From Eleginops maclovinus (taxonomy: Eukaryota; Chordata; Actinopteri; Perciformes; Eleginopidae), in contig NC_086352.1 of the NCBI RefSeq assembly GCF_036324505.1, positions 10,167,001 to 10,231,000 on the forward strand: DNA of 64,000 nucleotides. The letters are read 5' to 3'. A program made the position numbers and the translations under genes. Shown piece after piece: positions 1 to 13,201 of this stretch (position 1 is its first letter; each line of letters begins with the position of its first letter). The notes beneath the pieces were generated by a model. That model was given only the letters and a program-made list of their open reading frames with translations, had not been told where the DNA came from and did not search any database.

Positions 1-479
1 TTTAAAACTGTTACTAAAAAATAGGACATTTGTTCAGAAACCAATTTGAAAGTTAAATTTCTTTGTGCATTTAAACCACAGTGAAAAGTTATTCCCTCTT
101 TCTTAAACCTAGCTTCATGTCTCATTTGTAGAACCCTCAAAATAATTTCATTAAAAAACAAATGTGTCTTTAAAGTCTTTCCGTATCTCTCAGAAACCTC
201 TGTCCTCTGACTCAATAGAAACTATCTACATATGAAACATGGACACAGCATCAGTCCTCCGCTTTTCCCCAACACTCCTCACGTCTTTCACCTTGAGGTT
301 GCCCTCTGAGCTCGGCCCATTTCCCCTGAAACAGGATCTGGATTGTGGTGAGCCCAGCACCACTAAGCCTCTGCTCTCAGGAACACTGACCTCAATCAAA
401 GGAAGAACTTGATCCACTGGCCGCGCACTCTGCAGCCCACCAGGAGAGTGTAGCTCATCAGTGGATGGACGTGTGTCTC

Positions 480-481
<2 letters not shown>

Positions 482-576
<95 letters not shown>
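482..576. repeat. (TG)n microsatellite, about 95 bp
   Basis: Uninterrupted alternating TG from 482 to 576, about 47 units. The Cys-Val and His-Thr repeat frames crossing it are artefacts of the dinucleotide repeat. Confidence 0.98.
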
Positions 577-578
<2 letters not shown>

Positions 579-984
579 GCAACACAAAGACAAAAACACA
601 AAGCCTGTGTCAGCCGATAACGGTATAGTTTCTGTGGGTGGATGCTATTGGACTAATAAAGCTTTCATCCATTTGTTGTTGTTCATGTTGTGTCCACAAA
701 TTATACAGCCAATGAGCTCATTTCTAAAATACCTTAATGTTCTTAACAAGCTTAAATTACCAAAATTATGGATCTTCATGTCTTATTTAGAATTGCTTTC
801 ACACAGCAGGCCAGCTGTTTTTAATAAAGGCTTCCATATAGTATAACCCTGCTTCTGCAGCTACAGCGGCTCAAAAGCTGTATTGAGACAGCATTTTTGA
901 ATGGACAGGTCATTTAAGACATTGCGCAATAGCCTATTTACTGTAGTTTTTGTAAAGAAGACAGGCATGCCAGGGATGTATGAG

Positions 985-1312
985 GTGCCAGGATCAGATT
1001 AGAAGCATTTATTGTCATATTACAAGCACAATGAAAAGAGATAATCTACTCCTTTTTGAGGTGCCATCAAAACAGTCAGAATAGACAACATGTGAAAAAG
1101 ACACGCAGGATTCATACACACATAAAAGAATAACGAAATAATGTGCAGGAAATAATGAATCAATAAAGTAAATATGTATGTGTGTATGATAAATGATGTA
1201 CTGTGTATTGCACATGTATGGGAGGAAGACTGAGATGTATTTGTGCAAGAGTTCAGTGTGATGATTGCTCCGGGGAAGAAACTGTCTTTGAGTCTGTTTG
1301 TCTTTGCCAAGA
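985..1312 (+). repeat. Degenerate fish interspersed repeat (retroelement-like)
   Basis: The segment opens with a TTTATTGTCATAT-type block followed by CACAATGAAAA. It closes with a block reading CTCCGGGGAAGAAACTGTCT and then TTGAGTCTGTTTGTC. From memory, this pairing of a TTTATTGTCATAT block with a GGGGAAGAAGCTGT block is typical of a repeat found in many copies in teleost genomes. The first block resembles the copies at 17613-17720 and 50461-50568. I do not assign a family name, and the boundaries are approximate. Confidence 0.55.
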
Positions 1313-1785
1313 GTTCTTACCAAGGGTCAGAGCGAGAGGCAACATGAGAAGTGATGTGGACGACGTGTGACTCAATGCTGAATATCAGATATAACAGACA
1401 GTTCATATATATATATGTATATATATTATTTTCACTGTGTGCCTTTTGTTCTACATTGACAGAAATGCACACACTGATTTGGAATAAAAGGACAGTGAAT
1501 TATAAAAATCATTGTATATCATGTTGTCTGCTGTATACAGGTAGAAAGGATAACGATGCAGTTTTTGTAATAATTGTTTATATTGGATGACTTTGTTGTG
1601 TTGCTGTCTTAAGAATTTGAAAAGTATCTCAAGCTTGTTAGACATTGCAAAAGAAAACTGTGATGCTTTCTGTACTGAAAAGGTCATTTTCAAATTCTCT
1701 GTGCTTTGGGATTTAAAATGAAATTATGGGTCTCATGTGCTTCAAGGTCATTGGATACTTTGAGCGCATAAAGCACCATGTCATC

Positions 1786-2045
1786 CTACCATTCAATTGA
1801 AATCAGGAGGACCGCTGACACCAGAGTTATAGTAAAAGGTTTTTCCTCCACAGGCAGGATATGCAGGAAGGTGGTGATTGGTGACACACTTATCTCGTTC
1901 CAGGTTCGATTACAGTCGTAATGTTTCCGCTCTCCATTAAGTGTATTTGATTTCCCGCTGAGGGGGTGGCTGGCAGGGCAGAGATACAACGGCAGCGCCA
2001 AGGCCAAGAGGGCAGCTCTCACTAGCATCGCTCCCACTGATGTGC
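1786..2045 (-). other. Weak candidate exon with signal-peptide-like N-terminus
   Basis: On the minus strand a pyrimidine-rich stretch ending in CCAG (2046) precedes an ATG at 2028 with G at -3. The frame begins MLVRAALLALALPLYLC, a positively charged start followed by a hydrophobic core and a PAS-type cleavage region, as in secretory signal peptides. It continues for about 80 codons with two further cysteines or fewer and one Asn-Arg-Thr glycosylation sequon, stopping at 1786. I do not recognise the family, no strong splice donor is visible, and the length is within chance. Probably not a gene, but it is the only secretion-like frame in the left flank. Confidence 0.15.
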
Positions 2046-3577
2046 CTGGAAGCGGACGAAAAGTGGCAATGCTTATACAATTAGAGCTAAGACTTTGTCA
2101 GACCTAATTTTTTAGAGAGGTTTTGAGCCGCAGCCCTCAGAGACTGTTATTAATTCACTGCCCGTGGCCCACTCTGTGGAGAAATGGAAGGATTATAAAA
2201 GCGCTGAAGGACGAGTTTGCAAGTGCTTTTTCTCTGATTACAAGAATGAATTTCCCCATCAGTCACAGGGGAGTTATTTCAACATTTCTACCCAAACCAA
2301 TACCTTTTTGTAACCTTAGTAGAGCACTTAAATCACACCTATGGTTTATGAAAGCACCTCCTGTGTAAGTTCACCCAGTGTTCAGTATATAGGCTTCAAT
2401 GGAAAAATATATATGTACTTGCATTTTTAATAATGCACAAATAGCTAAGAGATTGCTGATTGGAAGAATTTGGAGGAAGGTTTTTTGACGGTAATATTAC
2501 CTGTGCTTACGAACTGTATTGTAATAAATAAATTGCAATGCTTTAACTCTGCGAACATTAAACATTGGAATCACAATATTTGACTGTAATTCATTTAAAA
2601 TGTATCAGTACAGTAGATTTGAAAATGCCGTTGAGGTTGCAACACAACGAATTGTGGAAAAAGTGCAAACAGTCAATATTTTCCCACCAATCACAAATAC
2701 TTTTTAAATCCTCACATTAATTCTAAAACTACTGCTGGCTACCAGACACACATGTCAAGATCGATGTTGTCTGAGTCTCAGAATCACTTTAGGAAATAAT
2801 CTGTCATTCTGCTTTTCAAGAAGGAAATTCATAACTTGTTTTCAATTTATCCTTTCTTACCTCAAGCTACGAACGGATGAATGTGGAATAGAAAATGGAA
2901 GATAGATTTTTTTGTCAGATCGGCTTAAGTAGTGACAGATCCTCCAATTAGTTATATTTCACATGTCAGTTTGCATCATCCAGACTATAACACTGTGTGA
3001 TAACACTGTTGGAGGGGAAAAGGAAGATATAGAAAAAGAGACGGAGCAAAAAGGAGGAAGGGACGACGAGAAGAGGAAGGTGGAGAAACAAATGAGGGCT
3101 CTTAGAAATACACGAGAAAAATATAGAGATGCAATAGAACAACAATAGCAACAGGAATTTACAGAACAAGAGAAATATTGATAAAGTATGAAATGAAAAG
3201 TCGTGCTTGATGACAATTCTGTCCGGGATATTGCTGTCCTCAAACTGCTGCTGTTAACTAGGAACTGTAGATTACCAGTAAAAGCCATGTCACTTTCTGA
3301 AAGTTTGGGAAAAATGCATTTATTTGTAACTTTAAACTGCACTTTCTTTAGCTAACTTTAAAATGTACCTTTTTATTTATCCATTTTTTTCCATTTCTTT
3401 ACTTTGAAATGCAATTTTGCCTAAAATGAAGACATGAATATTGTTTCCCATTTGCTACAGGGTAGGTAAGGGTCTTTTCACAGCCAGTATGTAGAGAAGA
3501 AATGATTCAACCTCATCAAAAGATTTTATTGTAATACAAGAGACTGCATTGAATCAAAACTGAAAAATGTCTTGACC

Positions 3578-3607
3578 CTGTTCCATCTGAGGAAACAGAT
3601 GGAACAG
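3578..3607. repeat. Perfect 12-bp hairpin
   Basis: CTGTTCCATCTG at 3578-3589 is followed, after a 6-nt spacer, by its exact reverse complement at 3596-3607. The stem is short for a microRNA precursor. No flanking gene suggests a function. Confidence 0.8.
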
Positions 3608-5856
3608 AACAAATATAAATGCATTAGCTTATAAATAACTGTGAATGGAGAATTGGACAATCAAAGTCTTTCTTACTTCCTTTTGTACAAACACACTACT
3701 GAGGATACTGAGAGCTTTCATTTTCAGGTTGTGGAATATATCCAGATAATATCTTTGAACAGCAAGCGTACTGTTTCAACATTAGCAAAGCATCCATTTC
3801 ATATGAATTTCCGATGAGATGACAGGAACAGAGTCCAGCATTTTCAACAGGTGTGCGTGGGCAGAGCGCGGAGGCTGCTGAATGAAAGACTTGTCCGACT
3901 TTTTCTCTGGGTGTTTTGAAGAGGCGGAGGATTTGAGCCGATGAATTTCAACAGGTGTATTCTGGCTACATTTGCATGTTTTACAACAGCTCTGAAAAGG
4001 TTGCGAGGCAGTGGTCTAATGAAACACAGACTGCTGATTTGTAGTAGCTCTACCTCCGATTCTTCTATCTAAATATTAACAGGAGAAAAGTTCACACGTC
4101 AAAGCAATACTTTGTATGTAAATTAATGATCCTTCTAAATATTGATATAACACATTAGTAATGCAATCAGTAAAAGATAGCATGTGGAGTTTTTGACCCT
4201 AGCTATACCAGTGGGTCCCTGTAATCTTGGTATTTTGTACATAAGGACCCACATGTCAACGTTATTTTGATTGATCTGGGTCAGTGCTTTTAAACCTTTT
4301 TCTAGTCAGGGGAACATTTTTTACATTACAAACGTCCTGCGGCACACAAACAACAAAGAAAGTGACATAATGACACATCGCAGTCTTATAAAGCAAACAG
4401 TATTTAATGACACATCCCTCAATTTGGGGACAGGTTCAGCTGCTTAGACATCTTCAACATCTTTGTGTTTTTTCTCGTAACACTTACCTGTGTCTCAGTT
4501 TGTTGTCTACAGTGTTTAATTTGAAAATCACACGCAGACTTGCTTGGGATAATGGCACTGTTGGATATCCTTTGCCAACACAACGAGCACAATGGAGAAT
4601 TACACTGTGGTTGAAAATCATTGATACAGGTGATTTTTCCAACTAGTGTAGCAATGCACTACGAAAATAAAACAAAGACAAAGAAGAATGCTAGCATCTA
4701 AACTTTTATCATCTTTTTTAATTGCTTTGCAAATGTCAGAGACACACATCCATTGTGTTTTATCTCCACAGGGCACCTTTAAGTTTGATTGAACTCTCTG
4801 TGACTTTTTAGAAAAGATATGCTGCACATTTCTCCACAGTCACTTACTGCCCATCAAACGTGTCCACTTTTGTCTTCTATGGCTTTTGGTTTTATTCTGG
4901 CAACCATAAAATGTGCCCATTAAACCGATATACCTCCCATGTTGATTGCAGTCGCATGGACACATCCTCAGCCCCACGTGGGATCATCGTTGTGAGGATA
5001 CAGCTAAAAACTCAACCAAGGAGTTCCACAAGAGAACATGAACAATCACCTTCAGGGGCCATAAGTATATTTCTGTCCAACATCTTCAGTCCATGATTGA
5101 ACACACCTTGGTCCATCTGGTGATCAATATTGGCAGACAGACACGGAGCCATAAACCCACTGGGCTGATGGGCAGTTTTCTGGACCCCATTTCTTCCTAC
5201 CTTTGTGAAGTCCTTGAAACCTATAAAACCTCCAGTGCAATAAGTCAACCAATGCACACTAGACAATCTAAAAATAACTTGTTTAAGACAAAAGATCTGA
5301 AAGAGGCAAAGAGTTCACCCCAATGAAGGCAGTTGTCCTCATCTCTTTGGAGGGGATATAGCTTATCAAGGATTCCCAGAAAATTGTCTTTTCATTAATC
5401 TCTATAAAACATGAGAGACGTAATTACACAGTTCTCGAATGGGGAACGGCGACAATGTCCTCCACAGTTCCTTATCGTTGCAACTGATTCATGGCTTTTA
5501 ATGGGCTTTTAAGCCAGATTAAAAAAAACCCGATGCCTCAGCCTACAATTTCAGAGAATCACATTTATGAGATTGCTAATAAAAGCAGAGGACCTCAAAG
5601 GAATACAAATGACTCTTATGAATCTGCATCACATTGGCATATCCTGTTAAATTACATCGCTTTATTGTAAAGGATGGATATTGCTTTGAAATGCATCACA
5701 GACAAGGGGATACATTATGGTTTTACTTTGTTCTTATATTAGCAGTTTTGTGTTTCTTATCTTCAGCATGTTTGTAATATCCTATGTACAGTAAGCCATA
5801 TATTAGTTTAAAATGTTTATTGAATAGGCATTAAAAAAGTCATTACTTCTCTGGTC

Positions 5857-5875
5857 TAACCCTAACCCTAACCCT
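5857..5875. repeat. Short interstitial telomere-like tract (TAACCC)3
   Basis: Three perfect TAACCC units run from 5857 to 5874, with one more T. A degenerate TAACCCTAAACC follows at 5922-5933. The unit is that of vertebrate telomeres, but the tract is too short to imply a chromosome end. Confidence 0.85.
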
Positions 5876-6400
5876 CAGTCAACTTATTTGATTCCTCTTT
5901 TTATTCCAAGACAATATAAGCTAACCCTAAACCTTACTGCCACATCAGTTTTAAGTATACAGCTTAAATTAGCATAAGGGAACTGCTGTTAATATTTAGT
6001 GGCACCAACGGATATTCATTTCACTGAAAGCCTGCCTGGAGTAAATGCAACCGAGGTCTATCACATGAATTGATAGCCGTCTCGACAATGTGTCCTCATT
6101 GATGCGGATATACAGATTGGAGTCAAAATGGAGATCTGTGTGAGGCGTGTACCTCACTATGAGGGAGCAGGGGGAAACAGTTGCTCTCTGTCTGAACTCT
6201 GGCTCAGTTTATATCTTTCACAGCACCCAGCTCTCCCCAGTAGTCCGACGGGTGAAATTGATTATCCTGCTCATACAATATATGAGCAACAGTCACTTTG
6301 GGATTTACTTTGCAGTGAGGAACATCAACCCACTTCACCCCCGAGTCCAAATTGATTATAAAACTGCATTCTGCTGACACTGACCCATCTGCGAGTTTGA

Positions 6401-6530
<130 letters not shown>

Positions 6531-7879
6531 ATAGGAGTGTGAGAGCATTGGAAGCTGGTGGTAGCTTTAATTTAAATGTCATCACTAACAGAATAGCATC
6601 ATGGAACTTTAAAGGGATTACGTTCTGATTTACTAACGTTATGTATCCAAGAATAATTCATCAAACACTCCATGATCAGCTCCTTTGTCAGAAACACTGC
6701 ACATGAATGGCAAACAAAGATAACAGCAATACATGGAATGGGTACTGCTAATAAATAAATGCTCAAAAATTGGGTTTGATTTATAACACTCTTAAAGACC
6801 TTAAATGGAAGAGTTTTCTTTGGTGAAATTGAGCTATCTTCCTGCTGTCTGATTGTAGTTTGAAGCAACAATAGTTATGTGTTTATCATAACTGCATTTA
6901 GTCTTAGTCATTAAGTAGAAGTCCCTTTCAAAAATGTATGAATTTTGTAAAAAATACACATTTTAGTATATGTTTTCTGTAACCCTAATATAGTTTTGTT
7001 GTTCCCCCATTAGACATTGATAGCATGCATACTATTCTGATCATTCACAGATTGAACCAGATGCTTAAGGAAGATGCTAATACACTTGATGAAATGTGTT
7101 GTTGTATGTTTTTATGTGTGTATATTATTTTCTACCTACCTAATATTATCCACCTTACATTAAAACCCTCCACTTCCAAGCCAGTAATCTCGACCACTTC
7201 ATGGATATGTAGCAAGTTGCTGCTGGAGACTCGCAGGCCACCAGTGAGCATCTGGTTTTAGCTCGGCTGAAGTACAACCCCTCTTACCATGTGACATCCG
7301 GGGTTAACTACACCTGGACAAACTGTATATCGACCTGCCTCTGCCAATAATCAGATGGCCAATGGATGGTAATACCAACACAACTGCATCAGATATATCT
7401 TGTTCACATAACAATGAAGCAGGGATTTATTTCAAAAGTGTACAGTGTCGGCATGACCTTTGCAAGACGTTACATCAGCTCAAAGTCTGTGTGAAGTTCC
7501 TTGTTAACATGCATCAGTAAAGCTATTGCAAAGCAGCAACAAGACTAACATGCACTATTGATCCTTTCCTCAGCTTGAGGATTGGCTTCGCTGATCCAAC
7601 TGCAGTCACTTTCTTCTGGAGGGAACGTATTTTTCCTCCACCCATCCAGACTGTAAAAGGGCATGGATTTTGATGCTGATTCTAGCCCTTATACTGTAGT
7701 ATAGAGCAATATTACAGCTCTAAAACCAAACAAATAAACGACAGAACCATCACTGAAGTCATGTCGGCGCTGTTTTTGTGTGGGTGTGCAGTGCCCTTGT
7801 CAAGTCTAGCGTAAGGAGCTCAATTAATTAAAATGCAAAACATTGTAGCAGCAAGGGAATACAAAAAATAACGTTACTG

Positions 7880-8090
7880 CTTCATCTGAGTGTCAGGATC
7901 GGTTTCTGTTTTCCTGTTTTCCTTTGAAAAGTGTTCACCCCCTATCTCATGTCTGCTTTTGCTTCCTGTCTCTGTGTTTTCCCTCCTGTCTGATTATCTG
8001 ATTCTGTTCACCTGGTGCCTTTGTGTTTTCCCTCCCCTCCCCAGCTGTGTCTTGCCATCTTGATTGGTCTTCTATGTATTAAAATTGTGG
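7880..8090. repeat. Possible fish interspersed repeat fragment
   Basis: A pyrimidine-rich block holds CTTCCTGTCTCTGTG, CACCTGGTGCC and CCCCAGCTGTGTCTTG followed by ATTGGTCTTCTATGTATT. From memory, this order of blocks resembles the end of a retroelement-like repeat of teleosts. It has no coding content, its edges are unclear and the family is unassigned. Confidence 0.3.
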
Positions 8091-10852
8091 TTTTCTGTTG
8101 GTGTTTGTGGGTTCTTTGAGTTTACAAGGAAGAGTTCGGTCTGTTTTATATTTGTAACTTTGACTAAAGATCATTCTCAGTTCAAGCCTTGTCCATGCTG
8201 CACTTGGGTCCTACCTGCCTTGCTCAACTGTAAAACTGGGCTGATATTCTAATCTTTTTTTTATGTTCTTGTTTCCCATATCTGGAAAATGTATTTGGTT
8301 ATATCGGCCGTGTTACATGTGAGACAGCGAAACAAGAACAGAAGGAAGGGTGTGAGAGTGAATCCACTGAAATGTTGCACACATGCAAATTGCATTCACC
8401 TGCACAAAACGTTACAGTACAATACAGTAGAACAAGCCAGAATACATTTGACTCAGACACACAACAACGGGTACGCACATGTGTGTTTAATATTTGCGAT
8501 CTGTACACCCACTGAGTGTTGTGGTGAGTACTGTCCCCTCTAAAGCATGTCAAAAGCTCTCTTCCCTGGTCACATTTCACAGTAAATTATTCAGTTTCCT
8601 ATTTTACCAGCATCCCTGTAAACACCACCTGCCAACTCCATCACCTTGCCGAAGGGTGAAACCTGCTCTGCAACTCATCTGATAATAATTTAGTTTGACT
8701 TTAGTTTGGCTTCCACTGCTCCATTATAATAATAATTAGAAAAAGGATCTTGTGATTCATATTTACCAAAGATTTTGATTTTGATTTAAAAAAAACGGTT
8801 GTTTCTCACATGAAAACCAATATCTGTTGGTCTTGTCTGGTTTGTGTTTCTGTGTGGACACTTTCTTCTTGGGTTGGTGGAAGTAGAGGCTGTCAAATAA
8901 ATCTTATATAAACAAAGCCCCCTGTTGAGCCAGGTGGGGAAATGTTACGAACAAGGACAGAGTGGGAATGTAGAAGCAGGGAGACAGACAGGAGGAGAGA
9001 GGAGGGGTGTTTGTTGAGAAGGTCACACCATATTGGATGTCTGCTTGCATTTACACCTCGTTACGTACAAATGCTGCAGACCTGAAAATCATAATATAAC
9101 AATTTAACAATTTGACAGGAAGCCATCCAGCCACACAGCGCTGGATGGGCTTTAGAAAGAGGGAAGGAGATGGTCTGCAGCTCTTAGGGATGATTTCTCA
9201 AGCAAATAGGCCTAAAACATGTACATTAACAGAGTTTCAACATTGTCTGTGTTTGAGCAATTTGCCTGTGAAATACATTAGTTTAAAGCAACCTGTGTGA
9301 GACAACGAACAAAGGATTTCTGATTTCATATATGCAGAGAGACAGGAAGCGGCAGGACATTATTTTAAATAAATGCTTCAATACATACAGGTTCAAAGAG
9401 GCGAAATGGGAAAAGGCGGCATGTGCTTATTATCTGTCCATCCTTTGATCTATTATTCCTGCAGTACATCCTGTAGATACATAATGGTGTTGCATACACC
9501 ACAACATGGAGGAGAAACTAATAGCAGTCATTGCTATCAATTCTGTATGACTTTCTTTATTCCATCTTTTTCAATATAAATGATATGCTTGAAAGAAAAG
9601 CCTGATCTTAATGAGCATCATGATGAGTGCACTCAAAAACACTTTCTGCTAAATCAACAGTCAGTATTAGCCAGCATTGCTAATGCCAGTGGAGTCCTTT
9701 TGAGATTCTGTTGTATTGTTATCATGGATTTAGCCGGGTGGCAAGGGTAGGTTACGCAGGAAGACATTTTCCTTAATCGCACATACAAACCTCTGGTTGT
9801 TTGTCAAACTTTCAGAGACATCTGTAAAGGGCTGATGGTTTTGAGGTCTTGAACCAGGTTGCCTGTAAGCAGCTACACACAGAAATATCAATGAAAACCC
9901 CTAGAGCCTTTGAATAGGCTTGCAATTTGTCTTTGCAAAGTGTCATTGTTATTACAGCAGACAGAAGGAAATGCAGTGGACAAATAAGCATAACAAGTAT
10001 TTTACAGTATCCAGTAATTCCTAAGTGAAAATACTTCCCCATTACGTCGACTTCCAACACTTACCACCTCAGTAACATGTTTTGTTTTGACATTTATTTA
10101 TTAGAACTAAATAAATAAACCAACACACAGATAATATTGCAGTATCCTGATGTGCCAACAAATGTTTCCGGAGGGTATCGCAATGCCCACAACAGAGTCC
10201 ACAAAAAGGCCTTGATAAACAGATCAGTCCACAGAACGGTCAGTTTTGCCCGTGGCTTTACAAAGGCTGGATTATTTTAATTTCCTTCAACAACCTGTGC
10301 ACTACAAAGGCAAATACCTTTTTTACTTTGAAGCTTTTGAAAGAGCTGTCCATCTGCCTTTCCAACTGCTGCCTGGCAGCTTTCTTTAATACAGTCTGTA
10401 CTGCAGAGGCCTTGACTCTATCACCATCATGCAAAACCAAGAAACATCTACAACGGCCAAAACATTTACCCCATAAAGCAGGTATAGAGTTCACACTGTA
10501 AAATCCAAAGTTGTGATTCTAGATCACACGCATCCCTTACCTGGAACTGCTTCAGGGAAAAGCTTTGCAGCAAAATGTGGCAGGGTGTGGGAGGACTGGG
10601 CAGCTTTCAACTGCCAGGCTTTCCTTGGCATGTTGAAACCAGACCATATTTTCAACGTTGGATCCCAGATCTGCTGCCCAAATTCAGCAGATCGACAGAA
10701 CAGGTGTTCTGTATCTGGCACAAAGGCAACAGCATGCAGGCAACCTTAATGAAGGCTACAGCAACGAAACCAATGCCATTGCACAATGTTTCCCTTTGTG
10801 TAACTTTTGTTATTGCTGGTGAATCTTGCTAATAGTAGTATCATAGACTATA

Positions 10853-11051
10853 CAGTGGGGCAAAAAAGTATTTAGTCAGCCACCAATTGTGCAAGTTCTC
10901 CCATTTAAAAAGGTGAGAGAGGCCTGTAATTTTTATCATAGGTACACTTCAACTATGAGAGACAGAATGGGGGAAACAATCCAGGAAATCACATTGTAGG
11001 ATTTTTAATGAATTAATTGGTAAATTCCTCGGTAAAATAAGTATTTGGTCA
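10853..11051 (+). repeat. Left terminal inverted repeat of the Tc1-type element
   Basis: This 199-bp arm matches the reverse complement of 12246-12444 along its length with scattered differences, best at the outer 65 bases. It contains an outer direct repeat at 10866-10878 and an inner one at 11039-11051, likely transposase binding sites by analogy with IR/DR elements. Confidence 0.93.
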
Positions 11052-11217
11052 CCTACAAACAAGCAAGATTTCTGGCTCTCACAGACCTGTAACTTCTTCT
11101 TTAAGAGGCTCCTCTGTCCTCCACTCGTTACCTGTATTAATGGCACCTTTTTGAACTCGTTATCAGTATAAAAGACACCTGTCCACAACCTCAAACAGTC
11201 ATACTCCAAACTCCACT

Positions 11218-12229
11218 ATGGCCAAGACCAAAGAGCTGTCAAAGGAGACCAGAGACAAAATTGTAGACCTGCACCAGGCTGGGAAAACTGAATCTGCAAT
11301 AGGTAAGCAGCTTGGTGTGAAGAAATCAACTGTGGGAGCAATTATTAGAAAATGGAAGACATACAAGACCACTGCTAATCTCCCTCCATCTGGGGCTCCA
11401 CGCAAGATCTCACCCCGTGGGGTCAAAATGATCACAAGAACGGTGAGCAAAAATCCCAGAACCACTCGGGGGGACCTAGTGAATGACCTGCGGAGAGCTG
11501 GGACCAAAGTAACAGAGGCTACCATCAGTAACACACTACGCCGCCAGGGACTTAAGTCCTGCAGTTCCAGACCTGTCCCCCTGCTTAAGCCAGTACATGT
11601 CCAGGCCCGTCTGCAGTTTGCTAGAGGGCATTTGGATGATCCAGAAGAGGATTGGGAGAATGTCATATGGTCAGATGAAACCAAAATAGAACTTTTTGGT
11701 AAAAACTCAACTCTTCGTGTTTGGAGGAGAAAGAATGCAGAGTTGCATCCAAAGAACACCATACCTACTGTGAAGCATGGGGGTGGAAACATCAGGCTTT
11801 GGGCTGTTTTTCTGCAAAGGGACCAGGACGACTGATCCGTGTAAAGGAAAGAATGAATGGGGCCATGTATCGTGACATTTTGGGTGAAAACCTCCTTCCA
11901 TCAGCAAGGGCACTGAAGATGAAGCGTGGCTGGGTCTTTCAGCATGACAATGATCCCAAACACACCGCCAGGGCAACGAAGGAGTGGAGCATTTCAAGGT
12001 CCTGGAGTGGCCTAGCCAGTCTCCAGATCTCAACCCCATAGAAAATCTTTGGAGGGAGTTGAAAGTCCGTGTTGCCCAGCGACAGCCCCAAAACATCACT
12101 GCTTTAGAGGAGATCTGCATGGAGGAATGGGCCAAAATACCAGCAACAGTGTGTGAAAACCTTGTGAAGACTTACAGAAAACGTTTGACCTCTGTCATTG
12201 CCAACAAAGGGTATATAACAAAGTATTGA
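11218..12229 (+). pseudogene. Tc1-type transposase, frameshifted twice
   Basis: The intact ancestor would cut and paste the element using an N-terminal paired-like helix-turn-helix DNA-binding region and a DD34E catalytic domain. The ATG at 11218 opens [16 protein letters not shown]; helix-turn-helix segments occupy about residues 1-110 with a GAPRK linker near 60. The first catalytic Asp lies in WSDET (codon 11674). The second lies in FQHDNDPKH (codon 11946), in the next frame. The Glu lies in [11 protein letters not shown] (codon 12041), in a third frame. The Asp-Asp distance is 272 nt against 273 in a typical DD34E enzyme, placing a 1-nt loss near 11800-11810. The Asp-Glu distance is 95 nt against 105, placing a 10-nt loss near 11988. 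The first frame stops at 11835. All three catalytic residues survive, so the copy looks fairly young but inactive. Confidence 0.95.
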
Positions 12230-12245
12230 GATGAACTTTTGTTAT

Positions 12246-12444
12246 TGACCAAATACTTATTTTCCACAATCATTTGAAAATAAATTCTTTAAAAATCCTA
12301 CAATGTGATTTCCTGGATTTCTTTTCTCATTTTGTCTCTCATAGTTGAGGTATACCTATGATAAAAATTACAGGCCTCTCTCATCTTTTTAAATGGGAGA
12401 ACTTGCACAATTGGTGGCTGACTAAATACTTTTTTGCCCCACTG
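12246..12444 (-). repeat. Right terminal inverted repeat of the Tc1-type element
   Basis: This is the inverted partner of 10853-11051. Its inner motif, TGACCAAATACTT, lies at 12246-12258 and its outer motif, TGACTAAATACTT, at 12419-12431. The transposase stop codon lies 17 nt before this arm. Confidence 0.93.
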
Positions 12445-13087
12445 TATAAGAGACATGGTTTGTGGACAACTAATTTGAATGGTATTTTAATTGCACCATC
12501 TTGGATTAGAGGTTATGATCTGGAAAGAATAGAAGCCTGAAAAGTTGTAATGTAATGCTAGCTTTTTTTTTGGCAAGGTAATTCAAATATTAATATATGG
12601 GACCATCATTTAAAAAACAGGCTGTATTGAAAGAAACTTGAAAGCAGTGATTGAGACCATAAATCTATTTTTGAAATGTTTACTGAGGCATCAAAACAAG
12701 TAAGAATTTGGGAAATTTTCTCATAGATGTCTATACAGTCCGACTCCTATTCATCACTCCCTGTTGGCAGTTAGAAAGAATGCAAGTCAAAGGCACATTG
12801 ACATTCACTCTAGTTTTTGGCCAAGAGATAATAGTATTTTGCTATAGGCCTACATCTGTCATATAATTGTGGAATGTACTGTACCTTTTATGCCTTTAAG
12901 TGTTGTTTTCCAGTCATTGAAGAGAAAAGGATGAAAGAGGCTGTATCTTAGAAACAAGGGGACTCGGGGAGGCTCTGTCTATTCCACTTAAGTCTCCTTT
13001 TCTATCTGGGTAATTACACCTGAAATTGGAGGAGCCAAGAACACCTCCAGTCACACACTCTCCAATGTATTTACAGGCCTTTCATGT

Positions 13088-13201
<114 letters not shown>

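Larger units (their letters stand above)
10853..12444 (+). mobile_element. Tc1/mariner-type transposon, structurally complete, coding region broken
   Basis: The 1592-bp element begins CAGTGGGGCAAAAAAG and ends with the inverse, CTTTTTTGCCCCACTG. It is flanked on both sides by TA (10851-10852 and 12445-12446), the target site used and duplicated by Tc1/mariner elements. Long inverted repeats (10853-11051 and 12246-12444) enclose a Tc1-type transposase frame on the plus strand (11218-12229). Each inverted repeat carries an outer and an inner copy of a 13-bp motif, AAGTATTTAGTCA and AAGTATTTGGTCA, at 10866-10878 and 11039-11051 on the left. This is the IR/DR layout seen in fish Tc1 elements such as the Sleeping Beauty group. 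Two frameshifts disrupt the transposase, so this copy should not make its own enzyme. Intact ends could still be mobilised in trans. Confidence 0.95.

Noticed and set aside
11199..11792. 197-codon minus-strand frame opposite the transposase
   Set aside because: Shadow of the conserved Tc1 coding sequence on the other strand.
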